Source: Domibacillus antri (GTDB lineage Bacteria; Bacillota; Bacilli; Bacillales; Domibacillaceae). From it: 64,000 nucleotides of DNA. This document shows positions 8,969 through 18,643 of this stretch, piece by piece. The notes under the pieces are model-generated. The model had not been told where the DNA came from and made no database searches. It saw only the letters and a list, made by a program, of their open reading frames with translations. The translations under genes and the position numbers were made by a program. Location: positions 36,682 to 100,681 of the forward strand of contig NZ_MSDU01000006.1 in NCBI RefSeq assembly GCF_001936625.1. The letters run 5' to 3'. Position 1 is the first letter of the stretch, and each line of letters starts with the position of its first letter.

Positions 8969-8984
8969 AATTCCTCCTAACAAA

Positions 8985-9036
8985 AAAAATCGGTATATTC
9001 CCCACCTAGTCTCCTAGGTAAGAAATATACCGATTT
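8985..9036 (-). promoter_or_regulatory. Leader hairpin with U-tract before the mpsC-like gene (candidate attenuator)
   Basis: On the minus strand a lower stem of about 13 bp (AAATCGGTATATT/AATATACCGATTT) carries an internal loop and an upper stem ACCTAG-GAGA-CTAGGT closed by a GNRA-type tetraloop. Eight T follow immediately, then the AGGAGG of the MpsC-like gene. A promoter lies just upstream, so the hairpin is inside the 5' leader. It could also end readthrough from queF. Confidence 0.65.
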
Positions 9037-9060
9037 ATCTTATTTCTTTTCTTCTTATGT

Positions 9061-9088
9061 TTTATAGGTTGCTTTTTCATACAGTCAA
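9061..9088 (-). promoter_or_regulatory. SigA-type promoter for the mpsC-like/sbtA/CA-like cluster
   Basis: On the minus strand TTGACT (9088-9083) and TATAAA (9066-9061) are 16 bp apart. The predicted start lies about 20 bp before the leader hairpin. Confidence 0.65.
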
Positions 9089-9244
9089 TAGAAATGATTA
9101 ACAGTATGCTAAAGCCTCTAGACAATTAGAAGTTAAAATAAAAATCTCTCGGTTATTAATATTATTTACACTTTAACTGTAATTAAACATTATGTCAATG
9201 ATTTTTTTGGTCATAATTTAGCCTGTTTTATGAACTACATGATT

Positions 9245-9742
9245 TTACCGGTTATCGATCTTCTCCGGATACAAGTCATGGTTCATCATCCGGTACTCAG
9301 CCATTTTTTCGTACTTCGTGCCTGGACGCCCGTAGTTCGTGTACGGATCGATTGAAATGCCGCCACGCGGCGTGAATTTACCCCATACTTCAATGTAGCG
9401 TGGGTCCATGAGTTCCACAAGGTCGTTTAAGATGATGTTCATGCAGTCCTCATGAAAATCGCCATGGTTGCGGAAGCTGAACAAGTACAGCTTCAAGGAT
9501 TTGCTTTCGACCATTTTTACATCGGGAATGTAGCTGATGTAGATGGTCGCGAAATCCGGCTGCCCAGTCATCGGGCACAATGACGTAAATTCCGGGCAGT
9601 TAAATTTCACGAAATAATCGCGGTTTTGATGTTTATTGTCAAATGTCTCTAGGACAGATGGATCGTAATCAAATATATATTTTGTGCCTTGATTGCCGAG
9701 CAGTGTAATGTCTTTTAATTCGTCTTCTTTTCGTCCAGCCAT
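9245..9742 (-). CDS. queF: NADPH-dependent 7-cyano-7-deazaguanine reductase
   Basis: The 165-aa enzyme reduces preQ0 to preQ1 in queuosine biosynthesis. It is the short unimodular QueF, with B. subtilis QueF the same length. The catalytic Cys56 in [10 protein letters not shown] with Asp63 and the later HGDFHEDC segment are present. ATG 9742 follows AAAGGAGG. No preQ1 riboswitch is visible in the 76 bp before it, and no other queuosine gene is next to it. A decayed second queF tail lies at 6922-7011. Confidence 0.96.
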   Translation of the reverse strand: MAGRKEDELKDITLLGNQGTKYIFDYDPSVLETFDNKHQNRDYFVKFNCPEFTSLCPMTGQPDFATIYISYIPDVKMVESKSLKLYLFSFRNHGDFHEDCMNIILNDLVELMDPRYIEVWGKFTPRGGISIDPYTNYGRPGTKYEKMAEYRMMNHDLYPEKIDNR

Positions 9743-9818
9743 GCCGGAGCCTCCTTTAATACCAATTTCTTTTCATTATAGCAGACCCGCTATACAATGA
9801 AAAAAAGGAGTGATTCAA

Positions 9819-10139
9819 ATGGAGCCCATCACGTCATACGCGGAATTTTCTGACGTTCTTTTATCAAACGAAGCAGTATTATTATATGTATCCAGTCCCG
9901 GCTGTTCCGTCTGCCATGCGCTCTTGCCTCATGTCGAAACATTGCTGCGGGAATTTCCAGACGTGGAAGCGTTTCATGCGGATACGGCCGAATCGCCTGA
10001 AATCGCCGGACAATATACCATTTTTACGGCCCCGGCGTTGCTCTTTTTTATCCATGGGAAAGAAATATTTAGAATGGCGCGGTTCGTCCCGCTTGAAGAA
10101 TTAAAAGAAAACATCACGAGCGCATTAAAAATGATTTGA
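9819..10139 (+). CDS. Thioredoxin-like protein
   Basis: A 106-aa single thioredoxin fold with redox motif CSVC (SSPGCSVCHALL) near residues 30-36 and a cis-Pro-type segment TAPALLFF. It probably acts as a cytoplasmic thiol-disulfide protein, similar in size to the small YtpP/YdbP-type proteins of B. subtilis. ATG 9819 follows AAAGGAG with 8-base spacing; a GTG at 9810 lies inside that site. It is divergent from queF and 52 bp ahead of ytiB, with which it may be cotranscribed. The exact orthologue is uncertain. Confidence 0.85.
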   Translation: MEPITSYAEFSDVLLSNEAVLLYVSSPGCSVCHALLPHVETLLREFPDVEAFHADTAESPEIAGQYTIFTAPALLFFIHGKEIFRMARFVPLEELKENITSALKMI

Positions 10140-10191
10140 CAAAAAATTGTCACATCATTCAAAATAAGAGTTGTGGAAAGGAGATAGGTAC

Positions 10192-10767
10192 GTGACATTA
10201 TTGAAAGACATTTTATCGTTTAACGAAACATTTGTAGAAAATAAAGAGTTCGAGAAATTTGCAACGGGTAAATTTCCGGATAAGCGTGTCGTTATTTTGA
10301 CGTGCATGGATACACGTTTAGTTGAACTGGTAACAGAAGCGATGAACTTCAAAAACGGTGACGTGAAAATTGTCCGCAATGCCGGCGCAATGGTCAATCA
10401 TCCATTCGGTTCGATTATGCGCAGCCTGCTGGTTGCGGTGTATCAGCTTCAGGCGGATGAAATACTTATTGTCGGTCATCACGATTGCGGTATGGGTTCT
10501 CTTTCAAGCGGTGCAATGTTTGACGCGATGAAAGAACGCGGTGTCCAGCAGGAAGTGATCGATACACTCCGTCATGCCGGCATTGATGTCGATCAGTGGC
10601 TTCAAGGCTTTAGCAGTGTGGAAGAAAACGTGGCGCATAGCGTGAATATGGTGAAAACACATCCGCTTATGGTTCCTGATATTCCGGTACACGGCCTTGT
10701 GATTGATCCCACAACAGGCAAACTCGACCTTGTTGTCGATGGATACAGCAAAGAAGCGGCCCTTTAA
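10192..10767 (+). CDS. ytiB: Beta-carbonic anhydrase (YtiB type)
   Basis: The 191-aa protein interconverts CO2 and bicarbonate. The zinc ligands are intact: Cys38 in CMDTR (with the Asp40-Arg42 dyad), His96 and Cys99 in GHHDCG. It starts with GTG 10192 behind AAAGGAG with good spacing. It is the catalytically complete paralogue of the zinc-less protein at 7012-7497, 3 kb away. Sequence and length match B. subtilis YtiB closely. Confidence 0.93.
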   Translation: MTLLKDILSFNETFVENKEFEKFATGKFPDKRVVILTCMDTRLVELVTEAMNFKNGDVKIVRNAGAMVNHPFGSIMRSLLVAVYQLQADEILIVGHHDCGMGSLSSGAMFDAMKERGVQQEVIDTLRHAGIDVDQWLQGFSSVEENVAHSVNMVKTHPLMVPDIPVHGLVIDPTTGKLDLVVDGYSKEAAL

Positions 10768-10784
10768 GGAACCGCTTCTTTTTC
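10751..10784 (+). terminator. Intrinsic terminator of ytiB
   Basis: Stem AAGAAGCGG/CCGCTTCTT spans the ytiB stop codon and ends in a T-tract. It also lies at the 3' end of the convergent acsA. Confidence 0.82.
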
Positions 10785-10787
10785 ACA

Positions 10788-12509
10788 TTATTCCTCCATT
10801 GTTGATAAATCACCCGTCGGCAAACCAAGTTCCCACGCTTTCAACACTCTTCGCATAATTTTGCCTGATCTTGTTTTTGGCATCGATTCACGTACTTCAA
10901 ACAATCTTGGTGCTGCATGAGCCGCAAGCTTCGTTTTAACGTGCTGGCGAATTTCTTCAAGCAGCTCCTCGCTTTCCTCAAAGCCCGGACGCAGTGTAAT
11001 AAAGGCTTTGATGACTTCACCGCGAATCGGGTCCGGTACGCCTATCACACCGGCTTCCGCTACCGCAGGGTGCTCAACCAGCTTGCTTTCAACTTCAAAC
11101 GGGCCGACACGTTCACCCGACGTATTAATAACATCATCGACACGCCCTTCAAACCAGAAATAACCGTCTTCGTCTTTATACGCAGAATCTCCTGTAACAA
11201 ACCAGCCATTTAAAAAGTAGCTTTCATATTTCTCATCATTGTTCCAGATTTTTCTCATCATCGCCGGCCATACCGGTTTAATGGCAAGGTTGCCCATCCG
11301 GTTTGGTGGAAGTTCTTCCCCCTGATCCGAAATGATCGCCATTTCAATGCCCGGCAGCGGCTTGCCCATCGAGCCCGGACGCATTACATTGCATCGAAAG
11401 TTCGCACAAACCGATGAACCGGTTTCCGTCATCCACCAGTTATCATGAATGCGCAAATCAAGCGCCTCCGCTCCCCAGCGGATGACTTCAGGGTTGAGCG
11501 GTTCACCAGCTGACAAGACGTGACGAAGCTTAGAGAGATCATATTGTTTCGGCAGCTCATTCCCCGAGGCCATCAATAAACGAAAAGCAGTCGGCGCACT
11601 AAACCAGACTGTTACCCCATATTTTTGCAGCGTCTCGAACCAGTCTTCCGCTTTAAAACGTCCGCCCCGCAGTACATTCGTCACTCCGTTCAGCCACGGT
11701 GACCACATGCCCGCTGACGTTCCGGTTACCCAGCCGGGATCTGCTGTGCACCAGTACACGTCATCCTCATGCAAATCATATGTCCATTTTCCGGCTAAAT
11801 ATTGGTGAATCATTGCATCATGCACCTGCAAAACGCCTTTTGGCTTCCCTGTTGACCCGGATGTATAGTGGAGGACAAGCCCGTCTTCCCGGTCGACCCA
11901 TTCGATCACGTAATCGGCTGAGTGGCTCAACAATTCATTATATGAAACGAGATGATCACCTGTTAATCCGCCGTCTCCCACAACAATAATCCGCTCAAGT
12001 GCCGGCAGCTCTTCAAAAGGAATACGCGATAATAACTCCGGCGTCGTCACAATCGCTTTTGCACCGCTGTCTTCCAGCCGGTCTTTCACTGCTTCTTCCA
12101 TAAACGCTTCAAACAACGGTCCGGCAATGGCGCCTATTCGGATAATGCCAAGCATGGCAAAATACAGCTCCGGGCTACGCGGCATAAAAATAAAGACGCG
12201 GTCCCCTTTTTCAACGCCAATTTTCTTTAACCCGTTACCAAATCGGCACGAATTTTCTTTCATTTCTTCATATGTATATTGCTCATCACGAATGCCATCT
12301 GAAAAATAAAGTGCGGTCTTTTCGGCTTTTCCTTCTTCCACATGACGGTCAATCGCTTCATGCACCATGTTTACCCGGCCTGTGCTAAACCATGTAAAGT
12401 GTTCAGAAACCTTCCCCCAATCCGCCTCTGTAACCGCTTTCTTATAGTCGCGCAAATTAGCACCGTCCGGCAATGCCGCCATCTCTGTTCCAAATACAAC
12501 TCCCATCAT
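10788..12509 (-). CDS. acsA: Acetyl-CoA synthetase
   Basis: The 573-aa ANL-superfamily enzyme activates acetate to acetyl-CoA through acetyl-AMP. Motifs seen: the P-loop-like YTSGSTGKPKG, the WWMTETG segment, and the C-terminal PKTRSGKIMRR whose Lys is the usual acetylation and catalytic residue. B. subtilis AcsA is 572 aa. GGGAGGG lies before tandem ATG codons at 12509 and 12506. The acuABC genes that neighbour acsA in B. subtilis are not here; the gene stands alone. Confidence 0.95.
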   Translation of the reverse strand: MMGVVFGTEMAALPDGANLRDYKKAVTEADWGKVSEHFTWFSTGRVNMVHEAIDRHVEEGKAEKTALYFSDGIRDEQYTYEEMKENSCRFGNGLKKIGVEKGDRVFIFMPRSPELYFAMLGIIRIGAIAGPLFEAFMEEAVKDRLEDSGAKAIVTTPELLSRIPFEELPALERIIVVGDGGLTGDHLVSYNELLSHSADYVIEWVDREDGLVLHYTSGSTGKPKGVLQVHDAMIHQYLAGKWTYDLHEDDVYWCTADPGWVTGTSAGMWSPWLNGVTNVLRGGRFKAEDWFETLQKYGVTVWFSAPTAFRLLMASGNELPKQYDLSKLRHVLSAGEPLNPEVIRWGAEALDLRIHDNWWMTETGSSVCANFRCNVMRPGSMGKPLPGIEMAIISDQGEELPPNRMGNLAIKPVWPAMMRKIWNNDEKYESYFLNGWFVTGDSAYKDEDGYFWFEGRVDDVINTSGERVGPFEVESKLVEHPAVAEAGVIGVPDPIRGEVIKAFITLRPGFEESEELLEEIRQHVKTKLAAHAAPRLFEVRESMPKTRSGKIMRRVLKAWELGLPTGDLSTMEE

Positions 12510-12603
12510 TGATCCCTCCCTTGTTGTATAACAGCCAATTTCATTATATCACAGTTCGTACGTTAAAAGGATAACGAATATACTTGAGACAAGCGTCAAA
12601 TTC

Positions 12604-12634
12604 AAAAAGAGAGCCACGTCTCATCGCGGCTCTT
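12604..12634 (-). terminator. Intrinsic terminator of the catalase gene
   Basis: On the minus strand AGAGCC/GGCTCT encloses an about 12-base loop and is followed by CTTTTTG, just past the catalase stop. Confidence 0.75.
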
Positions 12635-12641
12635 CTCATTA

Positions 12642-14678
12642 TCAAAATTGTCTATTCCAATGACGATGTTCCGCGAGTGCATTCAGGAATGTGTCAGCAA
12701 AGTCTTTTGACGGACTCGTTTCAGAAATCAGACCGGAATCAGCAGGTAAGTCAGCAATGAAGTCCACACCATCATGCGTCGCACCAATGGTTTTATAATG
12801 GCTGAATGCTTCATGCATGAAAGAAACAGCCTGTTTTTTTGCTTTTGGGTCTTCATTTAATCCGCCCGCGGCATACACTGCGTCAAACAGCACAGAATCA
12901 GCCGTCAGGAATGTGTGGTCCACTTCGATTTCTGTTCCGTCATCACCCTTTAAAACGCCTTGCTTATTGCTGATGATTTCCGGACGCGTACCCGCTTTTT
13001 CAAATTCTTTCGTGATCTTGCTGACATCTTTACCATGAAAGCCATTTCCTGCAAGAATGGCAATTTTCCGCGTGGCAACACCCTTTATTTTATTTTTTTC
13101 CATACTTACAGCCGGCGATTCTTTTGTCACATTCGATTCTTCCACATCTTTTGGCGGATTCACGCCGACGGCATCCGCTACTTTTGCCGCGAGTGCTGCA
13201 TCAATGCTGCCAATCACATTAACAGACTGCTGGCGGATGTCTTTGCTTTTTACTTTCCCGATTTCAAAGCTGAACGCTTCTGTAATATGTTCTTTTTCGA
13301 CATCGGTCATGCTGTTCCAGAACATTTTCGCCTGCGAGTAGTGATCCTTAAAACTGTCGCTCCGGCGCTGTACTTTTCGTCCCTCTACTTTTTCCTGATA
13401 ATGGGCGTGGCCGCCTTCTTCTTCCGATGCCGGTGCAGGCGTATTATTGTCGATCGAGTTTTTATGGTAACTGACCGGCCCTGTATTAATGGTCATCCGT
13501 CCGTATCCGTCACGCTGATTGTTGTGATATGGACAAACCGGCCGATTGATTGGAAGCTCATGAAAGTTTGGGCCGCCAAGGCGAATTAGCTGCGTATCTG
13601 TGTATGAGAACAAACGGCCCTGCAAAAGCGGATCATTTGAGAAATCGATCCCCGGCACGACATGCCCCGGATGAAATGCGACTTGCTCTGTTTCTGCAAA
13701 CACGTTATCCACGTTTCGGTTCAGCGTCATTTTCCCGATTATTTTTACCGGCACATCTTCTTCCGGCCACAGTTTTGTCGGATCTAGAATATCAAAGTCA
13801 AATGAAAATTCATCCTCTTCATCAATCATTTGAACGCCCAGCTCGTATTCAGGGTAGTCACCCATTTCGATCGCTTCCCAAAGGTCACGCCGGTGGAAAT
13901 CGGGATCTTTCCCGGCTATTTTTTGTGCTTCATCCCAGACAAGCGATTTCACGCCGAGAACCGGTTTCCAGTGGAATTTGACAAAGCGCGCTTTCCCCTG
14001 TTCGTTAATAAAACGGAATGTATGGACACCGAAGCCCTCCATCATCCGATAGCTGCGCGGAATGGCCCTGTCAGACATGTTCCACATGACCATATGAGCT
14101 GCTTCTGTATTATTTGAAAAGAAATCCCAGAACGTATCATGTGCCGTTGCCGCCTGAGGCATTTCATTATGCGGTTCCGGTTTAAAGGAGTGAACGAGAT
14201 CGGGAAACTTAATCGCATCCTGAATGAAAAAGACCGGAATGTTATTTCCGACTAAATCATAGTTGCCTTCTTCCGTATAAAATTTCGTCGCAAAGCCACG
14301 GGCATCACGCACTGAATCCCCTGAACCGCGGGAACCTGCCACTGTTGAAAAACGGACAAATACAGGCGTTTTAACAGAAGGGTCCTGCAAAAAGCCGGCT
14401 TTTGTATATTCTTTCATCGATTGATACAATTCAAAATAACCATAAGCCGCAAATCCCCGTGCGTGCACAATACGCTCCGGAATACGTTCATGATCAAAAT
14501 GGGTCATTTTTTCACGAAAATGAAAATCTTCCATTAACGTTGGACCGCGCTCGCCAGCTTTAAGAGAATGTTCACCTTCAGACACTCGAACACCTTGGTT
14601 TGTCGTCAGCTTCTCTCCTTTATTGTTTACACGAAACTGCTCTAACTGCTTATCCTTGCTGTTTTCATTGTTTGCCAT
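12642..14678 (-). CDS. katE: Large-subunit (clade 2) heme catalase
   Basis: The 678-aa protein decomposes hydrogen peroxide. Residues about 25-500 are the catalase core with catalytic His72 in [10 protein letters not shown], the [11 protein letters not shown] segment with the catalytic Asn, and the heme Tyr in FSYTDTQ. Residues about 530-678 are the extra flavodoxin/DJ-1-like C-terminal domain found in HPII-type catalases ([13 protein letters not shown]). Start ATG 14678 follows AGAGGGG; an in-frame extension to 14849 has no good site. Its size is near B. subtilis KatE, a general-stress catalase; a SigB promoter is not clear here. Confidence 0.93.
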   Translation of the reverse strand: MANNENSKDKQLEQFRVNNKGEKLTTNQGVRVSEGEHSLKAGERGPTLMEDFHFREKMTHFDHERIPERIVHARGFAAYGYFELYQSMKEYTKAGFLQDPSVKTPVFVRFSTVAGSRGSGDSVRDARGFATKFYTEEGNYDLVGNNIPVFFIQDAIKFPDLVHSFKPEPHNEMPQAATAHDTFWDFFSNNTEAAHMVMWNMSDRAIPRSYRMMEGFGVHTFRFINEQGKARFVKFHWKPVLGVKSLVWDEAQKIAGKDPDFHRRDLWEAIEMGDYPEYELGVQMIDEEDEFSFDFDILDPTKLWPEEDVPVKIIGKMTLNRNVDNVFAETEQVAFHPGHVVPGIDFSNDPLLQGRLFSYTDTQLIRLGGPNFHELPINRPVCPYHNNQRDGYGRMTINTGPVSYHKNSIDNNTPAPASEEEGGHAHYQEKVEGRKVQRRSDSFKDHYSQAKMFWNSMTDVEKEHITEAFSFEIGKVKSKDIRQQSVNVIGSIDAALAAKVADAVGVNPPKDVEESNVTKESPAVSMEKNKIKGVATRKIAILAGNGFHGKDVSKITKEFEKAGTRPEIISNKQGVLKGDDGTEIEVDHTFLTADSVLFDAVYAAGGLNEDPKAKKQAVSFMHEAFSHYKTIGATHDGVDFIADLPADSGLISETSPSKDFADTFLNALAEHRHWNRQF

Positions 14679-15015
14679 TTTTTTACCCCTCTCTTCGTTA
14701 AGGATGAAAATGCGGCGTGCTTCCGCCGCGCCTCCATGAACTGCATCCTGCAGAAATAACGGATATGAATTACACTTTATGATACGTACCACTCTTCTAA
14801 AGGAATGAAACACCTTCTTTGGTACTAATTCACATTCATCTATTTTCATAAATCTCGTTTTTTTCTATAAAAATCCCTACTATTCTTTTAAAAAGAACTG
14901 GAATTGTTCAATCATTCAGACCATTTCCTCAATTTGGTGAATCCTCAAATTTAAGGATGTTTATTCCAAACTATCATGCTAAAATAAAGCTGAATTTTCT
15001 AATAGGTGGTGGATT

Positions 15016-16286
15016 ATGGTCAAGAAAAGATTGTTCCCTTTTTTCGCCGGTTTACTTGTTTTTTACTTACTGAGAGAATCATATTCTTTCGCATCAGCAA
15101 ACACCGTTCAAATCGGAGTGGACAATGCGAACATACGCAGTGAGCCATCGATGAATGCCAGTGTCATCGGCAGCGCGAAACGAAACAAACAATTTCGTGT
15201 GTTGAATGAAAAGTACGATTGGTATCAAATTCAGCTCTCTGGTGGAAAAAAGGATGGGTAGCCGGGTATATTGTTACCAAAAATTCAAGCACACTGCCGG
15301 CCAGAGACTTAACTCTTCAAACAGGGATCATTACAGGTGAACGGGTAAATGTGAGAGAGAAGCCTTCTTTAACGGCATCGATTATCGGACAAGTAAATAA
15401 TGGGGATCAAGTCAGCATCTCATCTGAAAAAAATGACTGGGTTAACATTCGATATCAAAATGAAACAGCGTGGATAAGCAGTCAATTTGTCGAAACACAG
15501 TCTGCTCAAAGAACGCCGTCCGCCGGCGGTTTTGCTTTTATAACGAATGATGGAACGAATATACGGACAAGCCCATCCACCATTTCAGCTATTATTGTTC
15601 AAGGGACTCAAGGAGAACGTTATCCAATTATCGGACAAGAAGGGGATTGGTACAAAATCAGCTTGGCAAGCGGGAACAAGGCCTATGTAGCCAGTTGGCT
15701 TGTCTCCACTTCGAATAAAACGAGTTTGACGGCAGCAGATTCGAACAGCCTGAAAGGAAAAGTGATTGTACTTGACCCGGGCCATGGCGGAAAAGACGGC
15801 GGCACAACCGGCACATTCGGTACACTGGAAAAGCATGTAACACTGCAGACTGCCAAACGATTGGCCGGCAAACTTCAGGAGGAAGGGGCCTCTGTCGTTT
15901 TGACAAGATCCAGCGATCAATACATATCACTTCCGTACCGGACCGATCGCGCTTATAATCATCATGCAGATGCTTTTATCAGCCTTCATTACGATGGGTC
16001 ACTCGACACAAGTGCTGCGGGCTTTACTGCCTATTACTATCATCCAGGTCATAAACTGCTCGCAGAAAGCATTAATCTTGGCCTTACCCATACATTGCCC
16101 GCTAAAAACCGCGGCACGCGAAATGGAGACTATTTTGTTTTACGTGAAAATAACCGGCCGGCTGTTTTGCTTGAACTTGGTTATTTAACAAATCTAAATG
16201 AAGAATCATCAATTGTCACTTCGTCTTATCAAAACCTTGTGACAACCGGCGTTTATCGTGGACTTGTGTCCTACTTTTCTAAATAA
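15016..16286 (+). CDS. N-acetylmuramoyl-L-alanine amidase with SH3b repeats, split by a -1 frameshift
   Basis: A secreted cell-wall hydrolase. A signal peptide (about 1-28) leads into three SH3b domains (about 30-85, 98-155, 170-235), then an Amidase_3 domain (about 240-420) with zinc and catalytic residues in DPGHGG, LEKHVTL, SLHYD and LLELGYLTN. The first frame ends at TAG 15259-15261, two codons after A6G (15246-15252). A -1 slip at A-AAA-AAG gives GGKKGWVAGYIV, the exact continuation, for a 423-aa product. It may be a real frameshift mutation, programmed slippage or a base-calling error in the A-tract. A strong terminator follows. Confidence 0.85.
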
Positions 16287-16326
16287 AAAAGAGTTCCGGA
16301 AGCATTGCTTCCGGAGCTCTTTTTAT
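16287..16326 (+). terminator. Intrinsic terminator of the amidase gene
   Basis: Stem GAG-TCCGGAAG/CTTCCGGA-CTC with a 5-base loop is followed by a T-tract, directly after the stop codon. Confidence 0.85.
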
Positions 16327-16401
16327 TGTTAATAAATTCATTCAAACACTTCAGCCAATGTGATTTAAAATTCTCTTGAATGACCCGGCAGTCTTTGAAC
16401 T

Positions 16402-17217
16402 TTACTGTTTTCCGAAATCCATTTTTTGATAGCGTCCACGGATGACCTCATATACACCGTATAATATTAAACCAGCCGCAGCTACACCCAGCATAAGCTT
16501 TCCATATGGCTGGGAGGCCAGTTCTGCCAGCGCGCCGCCTAGTCCTTTCGCTTCATCTGGATTGGCTGTAACCGCCGTTCTGATAAAGAAATAACCCGTC
16601 ATGGCGAGCACAACACCACGCGCCGCCAGCCCTGCTTTTCCAGAATTGCGGGCAAGGCGCACTTCCTTGCCGTTCATTTCATGTATTTTGAAATATTTCA
16701 TAAACCTTTCTTTCAATCCACGATACAATTCAATGATTCCATATGCGAGAATGATGAGTCCGACAATACCGATGAGCCACTGCCCAAATGGCTGCGCTAA
16801 TAGCTTGGCCGAAAGCGTTTTTTCTGTACCACCGCTGCTTCCGCCCGCAATCATCGCAAGCTTCAATGCGGTTAACGCCAGACTGCCATAAATGACTGCG
16901 CTGACAAGATATGCGATCCGCTTGATCATGCCTTTCGCATCAGTTCCGTTATGTTCAACATCTTTTACTGCTTTTATAATCTCCCAAATCATATAGCCGA
17001 TTAATCCGATGCCGATCATCCATAAAAGCAGCTTGCCGAATGGTTCATCCGCTATAGCAGACAGCGCACCGCTTGTTCCGGTCGTACCGCCGCCTTTTCC
17101 CGCTGCGGCCAGCAGGGCAAGAATCCCGACCATCGCATAGACGATCCCTTTTGCCATATGCCCCATCCGTCCAAAGCGGCGGACCCATGGCTTTACTTCT
17201 TCCGCTTTCTTGTTCAT
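16402..17217 (-). CDS. DUF1206 integral membrane protein
   Basis: A 271-aa protein with about six membrane segments arranged as three similar two-helix units. Each begins with a G-x-x-A-[KR]-G motif (MGHMAKGIVYAMVG, IKRIAYLVSAVIYG, KAGLAARGVVLAMTG) and ends near QPFG/QPYG, the hallmark of DUF1206. ATG 17217 follows AGAGGTG; the in-frame ATG at 17241 has no site. The function of the family is unknown. It stands alone between the amidase and the GGDEF gene. Confidence 0.85.
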   Translation of the reverse strand: MNKKAEEVKPWVRRFGRMGHMAKGIVYAMVGILALLAAAGKGGGTTGTSGALSAIADEPFGKLLLWMIGIGLIGYMIWEIIKAVKDVEHNGTDAKGMIKRIAYLVSAVIYGSLALTALKLAMIAGGSSGGTEKTLSAKLLAQPFGQWLIGIVGLIILAYGIIELYRGLKERFMKYFKIHEMNGKEVRLARNSGKAGLAARGVVLAMTGYFFIRTAVTANPDEAKGLGGALAELASQPYGKLMLGVAAAGLILYGVYEVIRGRYQKMDFGKQ

Positions 17218-17372
17218 CTTTGTCACCTCTTTACACTTCACTACTTCTTACTTCCCATTCGGGATGAACAATGAAACACTTTTTTAATTTAAGTGAGGTA
17301 AAGAGGATTCATTCTTATTTCATTGGATTGGGCCATCCAGCCGCCATCATCGACCGTCCGGACAATCTCCCC

Positions 17373-18296
17373 TTATTTTTCAAAGAAAGAGATTTGAGAG
17401 CCGCCTTTTCTTTTCGACTTGTATAAAAGCCTGTCTGCTTCCGGCATCATTTTTAAAGCCTGCACACTGGCTGTATCCACTAATCCGGCTGATAAGAGGA
17501 TACCATTCACCATGTCATTTTGGTATTCAGCACTTTTTTTCACAATCATTTCCGCAAATGGATGTGCTTTTGTAACCGGTATATTTGGGAGTAAAACTCC
17601 AAATTCGTCCCCACCGAAGCGAAAGCCATATGAATGCTCCGGGACTATTTCTTTTACAATGGAAGCAATCTGTTGAAGAACACTGTCTCCTGCTTCATGA
17701 CCAAATTTATCATTAATCTCTTTAAATTTGTCGAGGTCCATCATTAAAAAAGAATGGACCCCTTGCTGAATCCATTTAGATGTCAAAACCCGATTCCAGT
17801 AAATCCGGTTGTAGAGACCGGTCAAAGGGTCTGAAATGAGCAGTTTTTCCATATAGATGGAGTATGATAAAAGGGAAGCGAGTCTTTCAAGGGTGTTCAC
17901 TGTTTGCTGATCATATTCGTCTATACAGCTGTTAAGTGAACAGAGTGTACCGAAGAAAGTTCCGTCTTTTAATACAATGGGAACGCCTGCGTAAGAACCA
18001 ATATTCATTTCATACGTAGAGTCGAGATGTTTCGTCCGTTCATCTTTTGCCGCATCTTCTATAATGACCGGCAGGCGGTTTTTATACACCTTCTGACAAT
18101 ACGTATCTTTCGTCAACACAATCATGCCATCCTGGATATGAATATCGCTTTTTACAAGCGTTTTCATAAGCTGCAGACGCTCTTCATCCATGAAACTGAT
18201 GTAAAAAGTCTGCTCACCAATTAGATCATTTGCCAGTTTTAAAATATCGGTAAATACTTTTGAGAAATCCGTTTCTGCAATGAGTTTGTCAATCAT
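17373..18296 (-). CDS. GAF-GGDEF diguanylate cyclase
   Basis: A 307-aa cytoplasmic protein. Residues about 15-150 form a GAF sensory domain (IGSYAGVPIVL...GTLCSLN). Residues about 155-305 form a GGDEF domain with the active-site motif FGGDEFG and upstream SDPLTGLYNR, so it is predicted to make c-di-GMP from GTP. I see no RxxD inhibitory site near the expected position. ATG 18296 follows GGAAGG. It is monocistronic. Confidence 0.9.
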   Translation of the reverse strand: MIDKLIAETDFSKVFTDILKLANDLIGEQTFYISFMDEERLQLMKTLVKSDIHIQDGMIVLTKDTYCQKVYKNRLPVIIEDAAKDERTKHLDSTYEMNIGSYAGVPIVLKDGTFFGTLCSLNSCIDEYDQQTVNTLERLASLLSYSIYMEKLLISDPLTGLYNRIYWNRVLTSKWIQQGVHSFLMMDLDKFKEINDKFGHEAGDSVLQQIASIVKEIVPEHSYGFRFGGDEFGVLLPNIPVTKAHPFAEMIVKKSAEYQNDMVNGILLSAGLVDTASVQALKMMPEADRLLYKSKRKGGSQISFFEK

Positions 18297-18305
18297 GTTC
18301 AGCAC

Positions 18306-18596
18306 CTTCCAATCACCAGGGAAGTTTCACCTTTTTTTCTAGTATAAACGAATCCTCCTAAAGTAACAGCCATTTTTATAAGAAAAAAGCGAGCTATGAA
18401 CAGGCTGACTTTACGTTTCTCTAATAAGAAAATAATTAAAGCAGGGCGCCCGATTGCGGACAAGCGAGAAACAGCATCACAAAAATCAAGGCTGTACTGA
18501 TCGTGGCTAAATCACTTTTTCCATATTAAACGCAAGTTATGGTTAGTTAAATGGAATAAGCGAAGGCTGCTTCCACCATCTTTTGCAGGTGAAAGA
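18306..18596. other. Intergenic stretch without a recognisable gene
   Basis: Between the GGDEF gene and the decayed ycsG I find no convincing gene. A short plus-strand reading around 18436-18500 (GRPIADKRETASQKS) has no start or ribosome binding site. Confidence 0.5.
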
Positions 18597-18636
18597 GCAA
18601 AAAAAGTCTGCACCCTGATGAAAGGAGCAGACTTTA
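18597..18636 (-). terminator. Intrinsic terminator of the 5-oxoprolinase operon
   Basis: On the minus strand AAAGTCTGC/GCAGACTTT encloses a loop and is followed by seven T, just past the decayed ycsG. Confidence 0.8.
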
Positions 18637-18643
18637 GTACTGT

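Noticed and set aside
12960..13589. 209-codon open frame on the plus strand opposite the catalase
   Set aside because: It is antisense to a strongly conserved catalase, has no ribosome site, and its Cys/His/Phe-rich composition is typical of a shadow frame.
14679..15015. SigB promoter for the catalase
   Set aside because: A GTTTCA with a weak GGTAC partner about 14-15 bp away was considered, but the -10 match is too poor. I see no gene in this gap.
18421..18513. Short plus-strand reading GRPIADKRETASQKS in the gap before the decayed ycsG
   Set aside because: No start or ribosome site; possibly part of a short dispersed repeat, which cannot be judged from one copy.
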